From Leifsonia shinshuensis (GTDB lineage Bacteria; Actinomycetota; Actinomycetes; Actinomycetales; Microbacteriaceae): a stretch of DNA of 64,000 bases. The position numbers were made by a program, and so were the translations under genes. The notes under the pieces were generated by a model. The model had not been told where the DNA came from. It ran no database searches and worked only from the letters and a program-made list of their open reading frames with translations. Below, piece after piece: positions 16,435 through 24,564 of the stretch; within the stretch, counting starts at the first letter, position 1; every line of letters starts with the position of its first letter. The stretch is from contig NZ_JAHHZQ010000001.1 of NCBI RefSeq assembly GCF_022606355.1, positions 868,001-932,000 of the forward strand. Direction: 5' to 3'.

Positions 16435-16504
16435 GGGGACCTTTCGAGCAGGGGTCGGCACCACACAGCAAACGGTTAGGTACTCCAAGACTAGTGAAGG
16501 TAAC

Positions 16505-17323
16505 GTGGCTGTCGTGCACGTACTCAGCGTTAGTTCCCTCAAGGGCGGTGTCGGAAAGACCACGGTGACGCTCGGTCTGGCCTCCGCCGCCTTCGCGAAA
16601 GGGCTCCGGACGCTCGTCGTCGACCTCGACCCGCAGTCGGACGTCTCGACCGGCATGGACATCCAGGTCGCCGGTCACCTCAACGTCGCCGACGTGCTCG
16701 CCTCGCCCAAGGAGAAGATCGTCCGCGCGGCGATCGCGCCGTCGGGCTGGACCAAGGGCCGCCCGGGCAAGGTCGACGTCATGATCGGCAGCCCGTCGGC
16801 CATCAACTTCGACGGTCCGCACCCGAGCATCCGCGACATCTGGAAGCTCGAGGAGGCCCTCGCCAACGTCGAGCACGACTACGAGCTGGTGCTCATCGAC
16901 TGCGCGCCCTCGCTCAACGCGCTCACCCGAACGGCGTGGGCCGCGAGCGACCGCGTCGCCGTCGTCACCGAGCCCGGCCTGTTCTCGGTGGCCGCCGCCG
17001 ACCGCGCACTGCGCGCGATCGAGGAGATCCGCCGCGGCCTCTCGCCGCGCCTCCAGCCGCTCGGCATCATCGTGAACCGGGCGCGCGTCCAGTCGCTGGA
17101 GCACCAGTTCCGCATCAAGGAGCTGCGCGACATGTTCGGCCCGCTGGTGCTCTCGCCCCAGCTCCCCGAGCGCACCTCCCTGCAGCAGGCGCAGGGTGCG
17201 GCGAAGCCGCTGCACGTCTGGCCGGGTGAAAGTGCGCAGGAGATGGCGCACAATTTCGACCTCCTGCTCGAGCGCGTCCTCCGCACCGCGAAGATCGGCG
17301 AGTACGCCGTCGCGGGCTCCTGA
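16505..17323 (+). CDS. ParA-family ATPase
   Basis: 272 residues from the GTG at 16505, which follows GAAGG at four to five bases; the frame is open further upstream into the pyc start region, with no conserved sequence. Deviant Walker A SSLKGGVGKTTVTLGLA at the N-terminus, then LVVDLDPQSDVSTG and LVLIDCAPSLNALT. This is the ParA/Soj fold that uses ATP-driven dimerisation on DNA or membranes to position cargo. No parB or parS site was recognised here, so it is probably an orphan ParA and not the chromosome-partition protein. It diverges from pyc across a 70-base spacer. Confidence 0.85.
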   Translation: MAVVHVLSVSSLKGGVGKTTVTLGLASAAFAKGLRTLVVDLDPQSDVSTGMDIQVAGHLNVADVLASPKEKIVRAAIAPSGWTKGRPGKVDVMIGSPSAINFDGPHPSIRDIWKLEEALANVEHDYELVLIDCAPSLNALTRTAWAASDRVAVVTEPGLFSVAAADRALRAIEEIRRGLSPRLQPLGIIVNRARVQSLEHQFRIKELRDMFGPLVLSPQLPERTSLQQAQGAAKPLHVWPGESAQEMAHNFDLLLERVLRTAKIGEYAVAGS

Positions 17324-17407
17324 CCCGCCGGAGACGCCCCGGAATCGACGAACACCTCCGAGCTCGCAGACGGTTCGCGTGCTCGGCGGTGCGGGAGGCG
17401 CTGCGCC

Positions 17408-17959
17408 TCAGGAGGCCTTGAACTTGGCGGCGCGGCGCGCGGCGAGCTCGTCGAGGTCGTCGCCCTGGGTGTCGAGCTCGACGAGGGACGACTCCACCTC
17501 GCGCAGCACCTTGCCGACGGCGATGCCGAACACGCCCTGGCCGCGGCTGACGAGGTCGATGACCTCGTCGTTGGAGGTGCAGAGGTAGACGCTGGCGCCA
17601 TCGCTCATGAGGGTGGTCTGGGCGAGATCGTTCACGCCCGACTCGCGCAGCTGGTTGACCGCGGTGCGGATCTGCTGCAGCGAGATGCCGGTGTCGAGCA
17701 GTCGCTTGACCAGCTTGAGGACGAGGATGTCGCGGAAGCCGTAGAGGCGCTGCGATCCCGAACCCGCGGCGCCGCGGACGGTGGGCTCCACGAGGCCGGT
17801 GCGAGCCCAGTAGTCCAGCTGGCGGTAGGAGATGCCGGCCGCGCGGGCGGCGACGGCACCGCGGTAGCCGTTGGCGTCGTCCATCTCGGGCAGGCCGTCG
17901 GTGAACAGCAGGCCCAGGTCGTACCGGGCGGCGTCGCTGTCACGACTCAATTCGCTCAT
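17408..17959 (-). CDS. MerR-family transcriptional regulator (Rv1830-like)
   Basis: 183 residues. After an acidic N-terminal tail there is a MerR winged helix (about 32-105): GISYRQLDYWARTGLVEPT, then QRLYGFRDILVLKLVKRLLDTGISLQQIRTAV. The C-terminal part (about 115-183) has no metal-binding cysteine pattern and matches the uncharacterised actinobacterial relatives of Rv1830. In mycobacteria this gene and the FtsR-like gene lie close together near garA, as here. Targets unknown. The ATG at 17959 is preceded by GAGAGG. It converges with the parA gene across an 84-base spacer holding only an imperfect GC-rich hairpin. Confidence 0.85.
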   Translation of the reverse strand: MSELSRDSDAARYDLGLLFTDGLPEMDDANGYRGAVAARAAGISYRQLDYWARTGLVEPTVRGAAGSGSQRLYGFRDILVLKLVKRLLDTGISLQQIRTAVNQLRESGVNDLAQTTLMSDGASVYLCTSNDEVIDLVSRGQGVFGIAVGKVLREVESSLVELDTQGDDLDELAARRAAKFKAS

Positions 17960-18082
17960 GCTGCCTGCCTCTCGCCCGGGTCCATCGGATCCTGCGTCTC
18001 CGAATGAGCCGCTTCATCAACGGTACCCATCCCCCGGTCCCCGGGCAACGACATCCGACAATCGTCGTCGGCGTGTCGGGGC

Positions 18083-18784
18083 TCAGGGTCGCAGACGCTC
18101 GAGAGCGGCGCGGATGATGCTGCCGCGCACGACGTCGAGCTGACCGGCGATCTCGCGTGCCAGCTCGGCCGTCTGCGGACGCGACGTGACGTCGTTGCGC
18201 CGCGCGAGCGGCACCAGAGCAGTCTCGATCAGGCCGATCTCGCGCTCGGCTGCAGCACGGAATCCGCGCAGATGGCGCGGCCCGATCCCGGTTCGAGCGA
18301 GCTCGGCCAGCGCACGCAGCACGGTCAGCGCCTCTTCGCCGTAGACCTCGGCGGGCACGATGAGGGAGGCGCTCACGGCCTCCTGAAGCAGTTCGGGGCT
18401 CGCCCCGGCCTCGCGCAGCAGTTCGTCGCGCTTGAAGCGGCGCCCGGCCGACAGCATCGACGTGGCCGACGAGGCCGACGCACCACCGGGGATCGGCGGG
18501 TCGCCGCCGGCGTCGACCTCGGCGAGGTACTTCTTGATCACCTTCAGCGGGAGGTAGTGGTCGCGCTGCATCGCGAGAACCGTGTGCAGCCGCTCGACGT
18601 CGGCCGGCGAGAACTTGCGATAGCCCGACGCGGTACGCGACGGGGTGACGAGCCCGCGCTCCTCGAGGAACCGGAGCTTCGACGACGACAGGTCGGGGAA
18701 CTCCGGTGTGAGCCGTGCGAGGACCTGGCCGATCGACAGCAGTGCGGGCGAGGCGGCCGGGGCTCTCGCTGCTTGCCGGGCCAC
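18083..18784 (-). CDS. ftsR: MerR-family regulator FtsR
   Basis: 233 residues. The N-terminal winged helix (about 15-90) has LLSIGQVLARLTPEFPDLSSSKLRFLEERGLV and YRKFSPADVERLHTVLAMQRDHYLPLKVIKKYL, the pattern of the Rv1828/Cg1631 group. A proline/glycine linker leads to a helical C-terminal domain that likely mediates dimerisation. In Corynebacterium the homologue FtsR activates ftsZ, so a link to division is inferred. It lies 11 bases downstream of the FHA gene, the same garA/odhI-ftsR order seen in corynebacteria and mycobacteria. The GTG at 18784 has only a weak ribosome binding site; translation may depend on the upstream gene. Confidence 0.87.
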   Translation of the reverse strand: MARQAARAPAASPALLSIGQVLARLTPEFPDLSSSKLRFLEERGLVTPSRTASGYRKFSPADVERLHTVLAMQRDHYLPLKVIKKYLAEVDAGGDPPIPGGASASSATSMLSAGRRFKRDELLREAGASPELLQEAVSASLIVPAEVYGEEALTVLRALAELARTGIGPRHLRGFRAAAEREIGLIETALVPLARRNDVTSRPQTAELAREIAGQLDVVRGSIIRAALERLRP

Positions 18785-18795
18785 GAAGAGCGGCC

Positions 18796-19317
18796 CTAGC
18801 CGTTCGCCGCGGCGGCGAGGTCTTGGCGGGACGCGTAGAACGTGAGCCGGAACTTGCCGATCTGGACCTCGGACGAGTCGCTGAGCAGGGCGCTCTCGAT
18901 GCGCACGCCGTCGTAGTAGGTGCCGTTGAGCGACCCCAGGTCGCGCACCTCGAAGGCCGTGCCGCGACGCGTGAACTCCGCGTGACGACGCGACACCGTC
19001 ACGTCGTCGAGGAAGATGTCGGCGTTGGGGTGGCGTCCGGCGCTGGTCACGTCGGCATCGAGCAGGAAGCGCGCTCCCGTGTTCGGCCCGCGTCGCACGA
19101 TGAGGAGAGCCGAGCCGGACGGCAGGGCGGCGATCGCCTCCTGCTCCTCCGGACTGATCTCACCGTCGACCGGGAACATCTTGGAGACGAACTCCTCGCC
19201 GAAGCGCGCTGTCGTGTCCTCGTTCCCTGTCGCGGAATCGCGCAGGGGGTTCGCGGCGTCGCGACCGTCGTCGTCTCCGGCAGGGAAACTCTCGGCAGGT
19301 TTGTTCTCGTCAGGCAC
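18796..19317 (-). CDS. garA: FHA-domain metabolic regulator GarA/OdhI
   Basis: 173 residues. The N-terminal tail carries NEDTTARF, matching the ETT phosphorylation motif of GarA/OdhI, where phosphothreonine binds back to the protein's own FHA domain. The FHA domain (about 75-160) has the phosphopeptide residues in GRHPNADIFLDD, VSRRHAEF and LGSLNGTYYDG. In its unphosphorylated state the family inhibits 2-oxoglutarate dehydrogenase and glutamate dehydrogenase, and PknG/PknB-type kinases relieve this. The GTG start at 19317 is preceded by GGAGG and overlaps the stop of the phosphatidyltransferase gene, so translation is probably coupled. Confidence 0.9.
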   Translation of the reverse strand: MPDENKPAESFPAGDDDGRDAANPLRDSATGNEDTTARFGEEFVSKMFPVDGEISPEEQEAIAALPSGSALLIVRRGPNTGARFLLDADVTSAGRHPNADIFLDDVTVSRRHAEFTRRGTAFEVRDLGSLNGTYYDGVRIESALLSDSSEVQIGKFRLTFYASRQDLAAAANG

Positions 19318-19939
19318 CGTCAACCTCCTCTCGATCAAGCCTATCGGAATGTGGGCCGCTGTCATCGGCCGGAAGACGGATGACGCGGGCCGTCTCGCGA
19401 ATGTAGACGATTCCGGCCCACCAGTACAGGAACGCTCCCCAGAGCGCGAACGCCCAGCCGAGCGGCAGGGAGTAGGGGGCGAGGGGCGCGAAAGCTTCGC
19501 CCAGCATCAGGAGCGGGAGCGCCCAGAACAGGCAGAAGGTGGCCACTTTTCCGAGGTGATGCACCGGGAGCGGTCCGAAGCCGTGGTTCGCGAGGATGAT
19601 GCCGAGCACCGCGAGCATGACGTCGCGCGCGACGATGACGGCCACCAGCCACCAGGGGATGACCTCCCGCCAGGCGAGGCCGACGAGCGCGGCGAAGATG
19701 TACAGGCGGTCGGCCGCGGGGTCGAGGAGCTGGCCGAGTCGCGAGACCTGGTTCAGCTTCCTGGCCAGCCAGCCGTCGAGGAAATCGGTGATGCTCGACA
19801 CGACGAGGACGGCGAGCGCGAGCGCGTCGTCTCCCACGATCACGAACCACAGGAACACCGGAACCAGAGCGAGCCGGAAGAAGCTGAGAGCGTTCGGGAC
19901 CGTCCACACGCGCGAGCTCACCGCGCCGACACCATCCAC
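19310..19939 (-). CDS. CDP-alcohol phosphatidyltransferase (PgsA-like)
   Basis: 209 residues with about five or six transmembrane helices. The family signature DG-X2-AR-X8-G-X3-D-X3-D is complete (DGWLARK...SRLGQLLDPAAD), giving the Mg2+ site at the membrane surface. It transfers a phosphatidyl group from CDP-diacylglycerol to an alcohol. Glycerol 3-phosphate, phosphatidylglycerol (cardiolipin synthesis) and inositol phosphate cannot be separated by sequence alone; a pgsA2-like gene lies near garA in mycobacteria. Its stop codon overlaps the start of garA. It is divergent from the DUF1295 gene. Confidence 0.87.
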   Translation of the reverse strand: MDGVGAVSSRVWTVPNALSFFRLALVPVFLWFVIVGDDALALAVLVVSSITDFLDGWLARKLNQVSRLGQLLDPAADRLYIFAALVGLAWREVIPWWLVAVIVARDVMLAVLGIILANHGFGPLPVHHLGKVATFCLFWALPLLMLGEAFAPLAPYSLPLGWAFALWGAFLYWWAGIVYIRETARVIRLPADDSGPHSDRLDREEVDGA

Positions 19940-20002
19940 GTTTCCACTCTAGTGACCGCTTGTCCCCCATCGCGCGCGGATGTCCCCCCTAGGATGTGGG
20001 GC

Positions 20003-20830
20003 GTGGAGCCGTTCTTCGTCTGTCTGTGGATCCTCATCGGCGTGTGCGCCGCCACCTGGGTGCTCTCGCTGATCACCGGTGAGCACTCCTGGGTCGACAG
20101 GATCTGGTCCGTCGTGCCCGTGGCCTACGTGTGGGTGTTCGCCGGCGCGGCCGGCCTCCAGGACGCACGGCTGAACCTGATGGCGGGGCTGGTCACGCTG
20201 TGGGGCGCGCGGCTCACGTTCAACTTCGCGCGCAAGGGCGGCTATGCGCCCGGCGGGGAGGACTACCGCTGGGAGGTGCTGCGCGGCCGGATGGGCCGCG
20301 GCGCGTTCGCCCTGTTCAACCTGTTCTTCATCGTGATCTACCAGAACGTGCTCCTGCTGCTGATCACGCTGCCTGCCTGGACCGCGTACCTGCACCCGAC
20401 ACCGCTGAACGCGCTCGATATCGTCTGCACCGTGCTCTTCCTGCTGTTCCTGGCCGGAGAGACGATCGCCGACCAGCAGCAGTGGAACTTCCACCAGTGG
20501 AAGAAGCGGGAGACCGCCGCCGGCCGGCAGCCGAGCCCGCGCTTCCTGCAGACCGGGCTGTTCCGGCTCTCGCGGCACCCGAACTTCTTCTTCGAGCAGG
20601 CGCAGTGGTGGGTCGTCTTCCTGTTCGGCTGCGCTGCCGCCGGCTCGATCCTGCAGTGGACGGTGATCGGCCCGCTGCTGCTGACCGGCCTGTTCATCGG
20701 CTCGACCGTGTTCACGGAGAGCATCTCGCGCTCGCGCTATCCCGAGTACGCGGACTACCAGCGGCGCACGTCGCCGATCGTCCCGTGGTTCCCGCGCCGC
20801 GGCGGCGAGACGGTCACTGCGCGGTCGTGA
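20003..20830 (+). CDS. DUF1295 membrane protein (steroid reductase-like fold)
   Basis: 275 residues with six or seven predicted transmembrane segments. The C-terminal part carries the DUF1295/isoprenylcysteine-methyltransferase-like signature: FNFHQWKK, FLQTGLFRLSRHPNFFFEQAQWW and a final RYPEYADYQRRTS. Relatives include 5-alpha-reductase-like NADPH enzymes, but bacterial substrates are unknown. GTG at 20003 is preferred because TAGGAT (19990-19995) lies seven bases upstream, consistent with a leaderless transcript; an ATG at 19994 overlapping that box is the alternative. The 3' end overlaps the converging membrane gene by 17 bases. Confidence 0.82.
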   Translation: MEPFFVCLWILIGVCAATWVLSLITGEHSWVDRIWSVVPVAYVWVFAGAAGLQDARLNLMAGLVTLWGARLTFNFARKGGYAPGGEDYRWEVLRGRMGRGAFALFNLFFIVIYQNVLLLLITLPAWTAYLHPTPLNALDIVCTVLFLLFLAGETIADQQQWNFHQWKKRETAAGRQPSPRFLQTGLFRLSRHPNFFFEQAQWWVVFLFGCAAAGSILQWTVIGPLLLTGLFIGSTVFTESISRSRYPEYADYQRRTSPIVPWFPRRGGETVTARS

Positions 20831-21311
20831 CGGCGCGCGCCGGCCGCGGGAAGGCCTCCCGCATGTGGTCGGAGTCGAGGTAGTCGGCGACGCCGATGAG
20901 GATGAGGCTGAACACGATCTGCTCCGTCACCATCCAGAACGGGTACAGCCCGGGGATCGCCGCCATCACGAGCGTCACGACCGGGAAGATCTTGGAGAAC
21001 AGCCGCAGCCGCGAGTACGCCCAGTAGTAGCCCTTCTGGGCGCGCCAGGCGAAGTAGAACAGCGTGACGGTCATGCCGAGCACGACCACGGAGCGCATCC
21101 AGACGGCGAACGGCACGGCCGCACCGTCGAGCGTGAGGACGAGGGCGATGACGACCGCCGTCGTGCCGATGACGAGTTCGGCGACGAGCAGCCAGGCGAT
21201 GACGATGAAGGCGCGGCGGGTGCGCGGGTGGTCGCGGCCCTCCTCCGGAACGGTGTAACCGGCGAGGCGTCCGCCCGCGAGCCGGTCGAGCCGTCGGAGC
21301 AGGGATTCCAT
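20814..21311 (-). CDS. Small integral membrane protein, unknown function
   Basis: 165 residues with four predicted hydrophobic helices (near AFIVIAWLLVAELVIGTTAVVIALVL, WMRSVVVLGMTVTLFYFAW, IFPVVTLVMAAIPGLYPFW and IVFSLILIGVADYL), a basic N-terminus and charged ends. No catalytic motif is visible. The ATG at 21311 is exactly six bases after TACCGT (21318-21323, minus strand), supporting this start and a leaderless mRNA over longer upstream frames. The last residues overlap the converging DUF1295 gene. It is divergent from the HEAT-like gene, with both -10 boxes inside a 72-base spacer. Confidence 0.75.
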   Translation of the reverse strand: MESLLRRLDRLAGGRLAGYTVPEEGRDHPRTRRAFIVIAWLLVAELVIGTTAVVIALVLTLDGAAVPFAVWMRSVVVLGMTVTLFYFAWRAQKGYYWAYSRLRLFSKIFPVVTLVMAAIPGLYPFWMVTEQIVFSLILIGVADYLDSDHMREAFPRPARAVTTAQ

Positions 21312-21383
21312 GCATCTACGGTAACGCGACGCGGGTGAGAGCCGCTTCCACCTTTCGATGGATCCAGCGCGTACGGTTGGGAT

Positions 21384-21872
21384 ATGTCCTGCATCCGCTT
21401 CAACACGCCCGCCCAGCGCCAGGCCATGCGCGACCACCGTCCCGCGATGCTCACCGCCGAGGAGGCCGCAGCACTGCATCCTGCGCCGGAGTTCACCGAG
21501 AGCAAGCTGCGGAGGCTGCGGCTGCTCGCGGCCGACCCGAACCCGAAGATCCGGGAGGCCGTCGCCTCCAGCTACAACACCCCGGAGGACCTGTTCCTGA
21601 CGCTGGCGAACGATCCGGACGAGGGTGTGCGCGGCTGCGTGGCCAAGAACGAGGCGACACCCTGCGACATCCTGCGCTCGCTCGCGAGCGACCGATCGGA
21701 GACCGTCCGAGGCTGGGTTGCCGTCAACTACTCCGTGCCGGCGGACGTGATGGAGACGCTCGCGAACGACCGCAGCCGCACGGTGCGCAGCCTCGTGAAG
21801 TGGAAGGCGCAGCTGGCCGAGGAGGACGCTGCCGTGGCGCCCGCCGCCGCGGAGCCAGCTCTGCGGCCATGA
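21384..21872 (+). CDS. HEAT/leucine-rich-variant repeat protein
   Basis: 162 residues. After an N-terminal segment there are four short helical repeats of about 22-25 residues (RRLRLLAADPNPKIREAVA, LTLANDPDEGVRGCVAKN, RSLASDRSETVRGWVAVN, ETLANDRSRTVRSLVKW), matching leucine-rich-variant or HEAT-like repeats used as protein-binding scaffolds. Partner unknown. The ATG at 21384 follows TACGGT (21372-21377) by six bases, so leaderless initiation is likely. Its stop overlaps the ATG of the S4-domain gene by four bases, making a three-gene unit with the DUF72 gene. Confidence 0.82.
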   Translation: MSCIRFNTPAQRQAMRDHRPAMLTAEEAAALHPAPEFTESKLRRLRLLAADPNPKIREAVASSYNTPEDLFLTLANDPDEGVRGCVAKNEATPCDILRSLASDRSETVRGWVAVNYSVPADVMETLANDRSRTVRSLVKWKAQLAEEDAAVAPAAAEPALRP

Positions 21873-22231
21873 CGAGCGTCCGCGTCGACGCCTGGGCCTG
21901 GGCCGTGCGCCTCTACAAGACCCGGTCCGCCGCGTCGGACGCCTGCAAGGCCGGCCATCTGAAGGTCAACGGCGACCGCGCGAAGCCCTCGCAGCAGGTG
22001 AAGGTCGGCGACGAGGTCCGCGCGTTCGTGGGCGGGAGCGAGAAGATCTACATCGCGCGCAGGCTCATCGTGAAGCGCGTCGGTGCCGCGATCGCCGCCG
22101 AGTGCTTCGAAGACAGGACTCCGCCTCCCCCGCCCAAGACCGAGGCGCCGTCGGACATCACCCGCGAGCGGGGCGCCGGCAGACCCACCAAGCGCGACCG
22201 GCGCCTGCTCGAGCAGCTGCGGGGCCGCTGA
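21869..22231 (+). CDS. S4-domain RNA-binding protein (Hsp15-like)
   Basis: 120 residues. The S4 domain (about 4-65) reads VRVDAWAWAVRLYKTRSAASDACKAGHLKVNGDRAKPSQQVKVGDEV, typical of Hsp15/HslR-like proteins. A basic, proline-containing tail follows (GAGRPTKRDRRLLEQLRGR). The E. coli homologue binds stalled 50S subunits carrying peptidyl-tRNA during heat stress; the same role here is inferred. The ATG overlaps the upstream stop (ATGA) and its own stop overlaps the next ATG by one base, so translation of the three genes is coupled. Confidence 0.88.
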   Translation: MTSVRVDAWAWAVRLYKTRSAASDACKAGHLKVNGDRAKPSQQVKVGDEVRAFVGGSEKIYIARRLIVKRVGAAIAAECFEDRTPPPPPKTEAPSDITRERGAGRPTKRDRRLLEQLRGR

Positions 22232-23040
22232 TGGCGGTGGCGCGGATCGGCATCTCCGGGTGGACGTATCCGCCCTGGCGCGGCGTCTTCTACCCGAAGG
22301 GGCTGCCGCATCGTGCCGAACTCGAGTACGCGTCGTCGAAGCTCGACTCGATCGAGATCAATGGCAGCTTCTATGCCCTGCAGAAGCCGTCGAGCTACCG
22401 GTCCTGGGCCGAGAACACGCCGGAGCACTTCGTCTTCTCGGTCAAAGGCGGCCGTTACATCACGCACATCCTGCGGCTGCGGAACGCGCGGGCGGCGCTG
22501 GCCGGCTTCTTCGCGTCCGGCGTGCTCGCACTCGGGCCCAAGCTCGGTCCGATGCTCTGGCAGCTTCCGCCGAACCTGCCGCTGGACCCCGAGGCGCTGG
22601 ACGCGTTCCTCGCCCTGCTCCCCTCGACGGCGGCGGAGGCGCGCACTCTCGCCGCCGAGACCACGCTGGAGGAGGGCCGCGTCGATCTGACCTCCGGGGG
22701 TGAGCGGACGCTCCGGCACGCCGTCGAAGCGCGGCACCCGAGCTTCGCCGACCCCGAGTTCGTCAGGATCGCGCGTGCCCACGGTGTCGCCGTCGTCCTC
22801 GCGGACACCGCCGGCCGCTACCCCGTCATCCGCGAAGTGACGACCGACTTCGTCTACGTGCGCCTCCACGGCGACGAGGAGCTGTACGCCAGCGGCTACA
22901 CCGACGAGGCGCTGGACCGCTGGGCCGGCGAACTGCGCGAGCACCTCGACGCCGGACGCGACGTCTTCGCCTACTTCGACAACGATCTGAAGGTGCGCGC
23001 CCCCTACGACGCGATGGGCCTGCGCGACCGGCTGCGCTGA
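22231..23040 (+). CDS. DUF72 (YecE-like) TIM-barrel protein
   Basis: 269 residues. Family motifs: RIGISGWTYPPWRGVFYP at the N-terminus, then INGSFYALQKPSSYRSWAENTPEHFVFSVKGGRYITH, and a C-terminal YVRLHGDEELYASGYTD...DVFAYFDND. DUF72 proteins fold as TIM barrels and conserved acidic and histidine residues suggest an enzyme, but the reaction is unknown. The start overlaps the S4 gene's stop by one base. Confidence 0.88.
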   Translation: MAVARIGISGWTYPPWRGVFYPKGLPHRAELEYASSKLDSIEINGSFYALQKPSSYRSWAENTPEHFVFSVKGGRYITHILRLRNARAALAGFFASGVLALGPKLGPMLWQLPPNLPLDPEALDAFLALLPSTAAEARTLAAETTLEEGRVDLTSGGERTLRHAVEARHPSFADPEFVRIARAHGVAVVLADTAGRYPVIREVTTDFVYVRLHGDEELYASGYTDEALDRWAGELREHLDAGRDVFAYFDNDLKVRAPYDAMGLRDRLR

Positions 23041-23060
23041 ACGCGGCAGGTCACCGCCGG

Positions 23061-23450
23061 TCAGTTCTGCAGGACCGACATCACGTTGCCTGCCGGGTCG
23101 CGGAACCACGCGATGTCCGGCCCGCGGTTCACCGCCCTGCCGCGCGCGATGCCCTTGTCGTCGGTCGGGAGGGCCTCGTCGTCGTAGATCTTGGTCACGA
23201 CGCCCTTCGCGTTGAGGTCGTCGACGGCCGCGTCGATGTCGGCGACGACGAGGTTGAGGATGGTGAAACCCGCGGGCTGGTGGTCGGGCTTCGGGTAGAC
23301 GAAGACGTGGCTGCCGGCGGGGAGGGCGATATCGAGGTTGCCCATCGGGCCGTCGGTGACGTCGAGGCCGAGCGCGTCCCGGTAGAACGTGCGCGCCGCG
23401 TCGATGTCGTTCACGCTGAATCCGCTGAAGATCTCGAGGGTGTTGACCAT
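23061..23450 (-). CDS. VOC-family (glyoxalase-like) protein
   Basis: 129 residues from the ATG at 23450 (a GTG at 23459 is an alternative). Two beta-alpha-beta-beta-beta modules: the first contains DIDAARTFYRDALGLDV, the second DIDAAVDDLNAKGVV and ends DIAWFRDPAGNVMSVLQN. The metal-ligand residues of true glyoxalases are not obvious, so function could be binding, resistance or an unknown dioxygenase-like reaction. Two other VOC proteins lie at 24565-24945 and 48599-49024; they are diverged and not recent duplicates. Confidence 0.85.
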   Translation of the reverse strand: MVNTLEIFSGFSVNDIDAARTFYRDALGLDVTDGPMGNLDIALPAGSHVFVYPKPDHQPAGFTILNLVVADIDAAVDDLNAKGVVTKIYDDEALPTDDKGIARGRAVNRGPDIAWFRDPAGNVMSVLQN

Positions 23451-23483
23451 GGGTCCCACTCTGCCCCCGAGCCGGCCGGGAGT

Positions 23484-24428
23484 CTAGACGAAGCGGACGG
23501 CCTCCTGCAGCCGGGGCCGCAGTTCGAACGCACGGTCGACGCTCTCGCGTCCCGCTGCGTTGGCGCCGTCGCGCAGGACCTTCGGCAGCAGCGAGCGCCG
23601 CACGACCAAGGAGCCGGACAGCCGCCCGCGCTGGACGACGTCGAACGGGACGGCGAGCGCGTCGTCGGGGACGACGACGATCAGGCCGGTGAAGCGGACA
23701 CCGGCCTGGCGCGCGAAACTCTTGGCCGAGGCGTGGAGCTCGTGGAACGGCTGCTCGTCGCGGCGGATGCCTGCACCCGTGAGTTCACCTTTGGCGAGCT
23801 TCACCTCGCTCCCCCAGTCGGCGGAGCGCACGGCGAACAGGCCGGCAGGGCCGAGCACGATGTGGTCGAGCTTGGCGTCCGTCGCCGCGTGCACGGCGAC
23901 GTCGTTCCAGATCGTGAAGCCGATGCCGAGACCGGAGACCGCGCGGGCCGTGGCCTCCTCGGCGAGCGCCTCCGCCAGCAGCATGCGGATCTCGCGCGGT
24001 GCCGAGCGCACCAGCGCGGGGTCGTACGGGTCGGCCTCGGAGCCGCGGCCCATCCACTCGCGCATGAGTGTGAGGAACCGTTCGCGCGCACGTCCGCCCG
24101 GGTGCCCGTAACTGCGCGCCCGCACGGTGGCACCGCGCGCGGAGGCTCGCGTCGGGTGGAAGGTCGCGCTGAAGCTTCCGCCGCCGGACTCGCCGGAGAC
24201 GGCGTCGACCACGAGGCTCTCGCCACGGTCGTAGCGCGCGCGGTCCTCCGGGTCGCCGACGAGCTCCCAGGCGGTCTGCACCGCTTGGAAGGCCGCTGCC
24301 GTTCCGCCGGTGTCGGGGTGCGTGGCGCGGGCGAGGCGCCGGTAGGCGCGACGCAACTCGTCCTGGCTGACGGTCGCGCTGACGCCGAGCACCTCGTAGG
24401 GGCTCGGCGCGGCGGGACTGTCGGTCAT
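23484..24428 (-). CDS. DnaJ-domain protein with NERD-like nuclease-related domain
   Basis: 314 residues. The J domain occupies about 9-68 (SPYEVLGVSATVSQDELRRAYRRLARATHPDTGG...) and keeps the HPD motif that stimulates Hsp70 ATPase. There is no glycine-rich or zinc-finger domain. After a linker of about 90 residues, residues 165-275 resemble a NERD domain: GFTIWNDVAVHAATDAKLDHIVLGPAGLFAVRSADWGSEVKLAKGEL, with an acidic residue and the distant Lys expected of that restriction-like fold. The combination suggests chaperone recruitment to a nucleic-acid-related process; this is inference. It stands alone and is convergent with the upstream VOC gene's neighbours. Confidence 0.78.
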   Translation of the reverse strand: MTDSPAAPSPYEVLGVSATVSQDELRRAYRRLARATHPDTGGTAAAFQAVQTAWELVGDPEDRARYDRGESLVVDAVSGESGGGSFSATFHPTRASARGATVRARSYGHPGGRARERFLTLMREWMGRGSEADPYDPALVRSAPREIRMLLAEALAEEATARAVSGLGIGFTIWNDVAVHAATDAKLDHIVLGPAGLFAVRSADWGSEVKLAKGELTGAGIRRDEQPFHELHASAKSFARQAGVRFTGLIVVVPDDALAVPFDVVQRGRLSGSLVVRRSLLPKVLRDGANAAGRESVDRAFELRPRLQEAVRFV

Positions 24429-24564
24429 GGTTCACGACACTATCGGGCCGATCCGCGAATTCCCTTGATTTCCGATGTGGACGGAGTGTGATTGAGGACG
24501 GTAAGTGACCGCTATCCCACCTAGCCTGGAATCACTGCAACGGACAACCGAAAGGGCAGGAATC

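Noticed and set aside
13201-16479. 1092-codon open frame antisense to pyc
   Set aside because: Antisense shadow of a highly conserved gene; composition is Arg/Gly/Asp-rich with no domain.
17324-17407. Member of the long-hairpin family between parA and the MerR gene
   Set aside because: Only an imperfect GC-rich pairing is present and the CCGARGGGCACG ends are missing.
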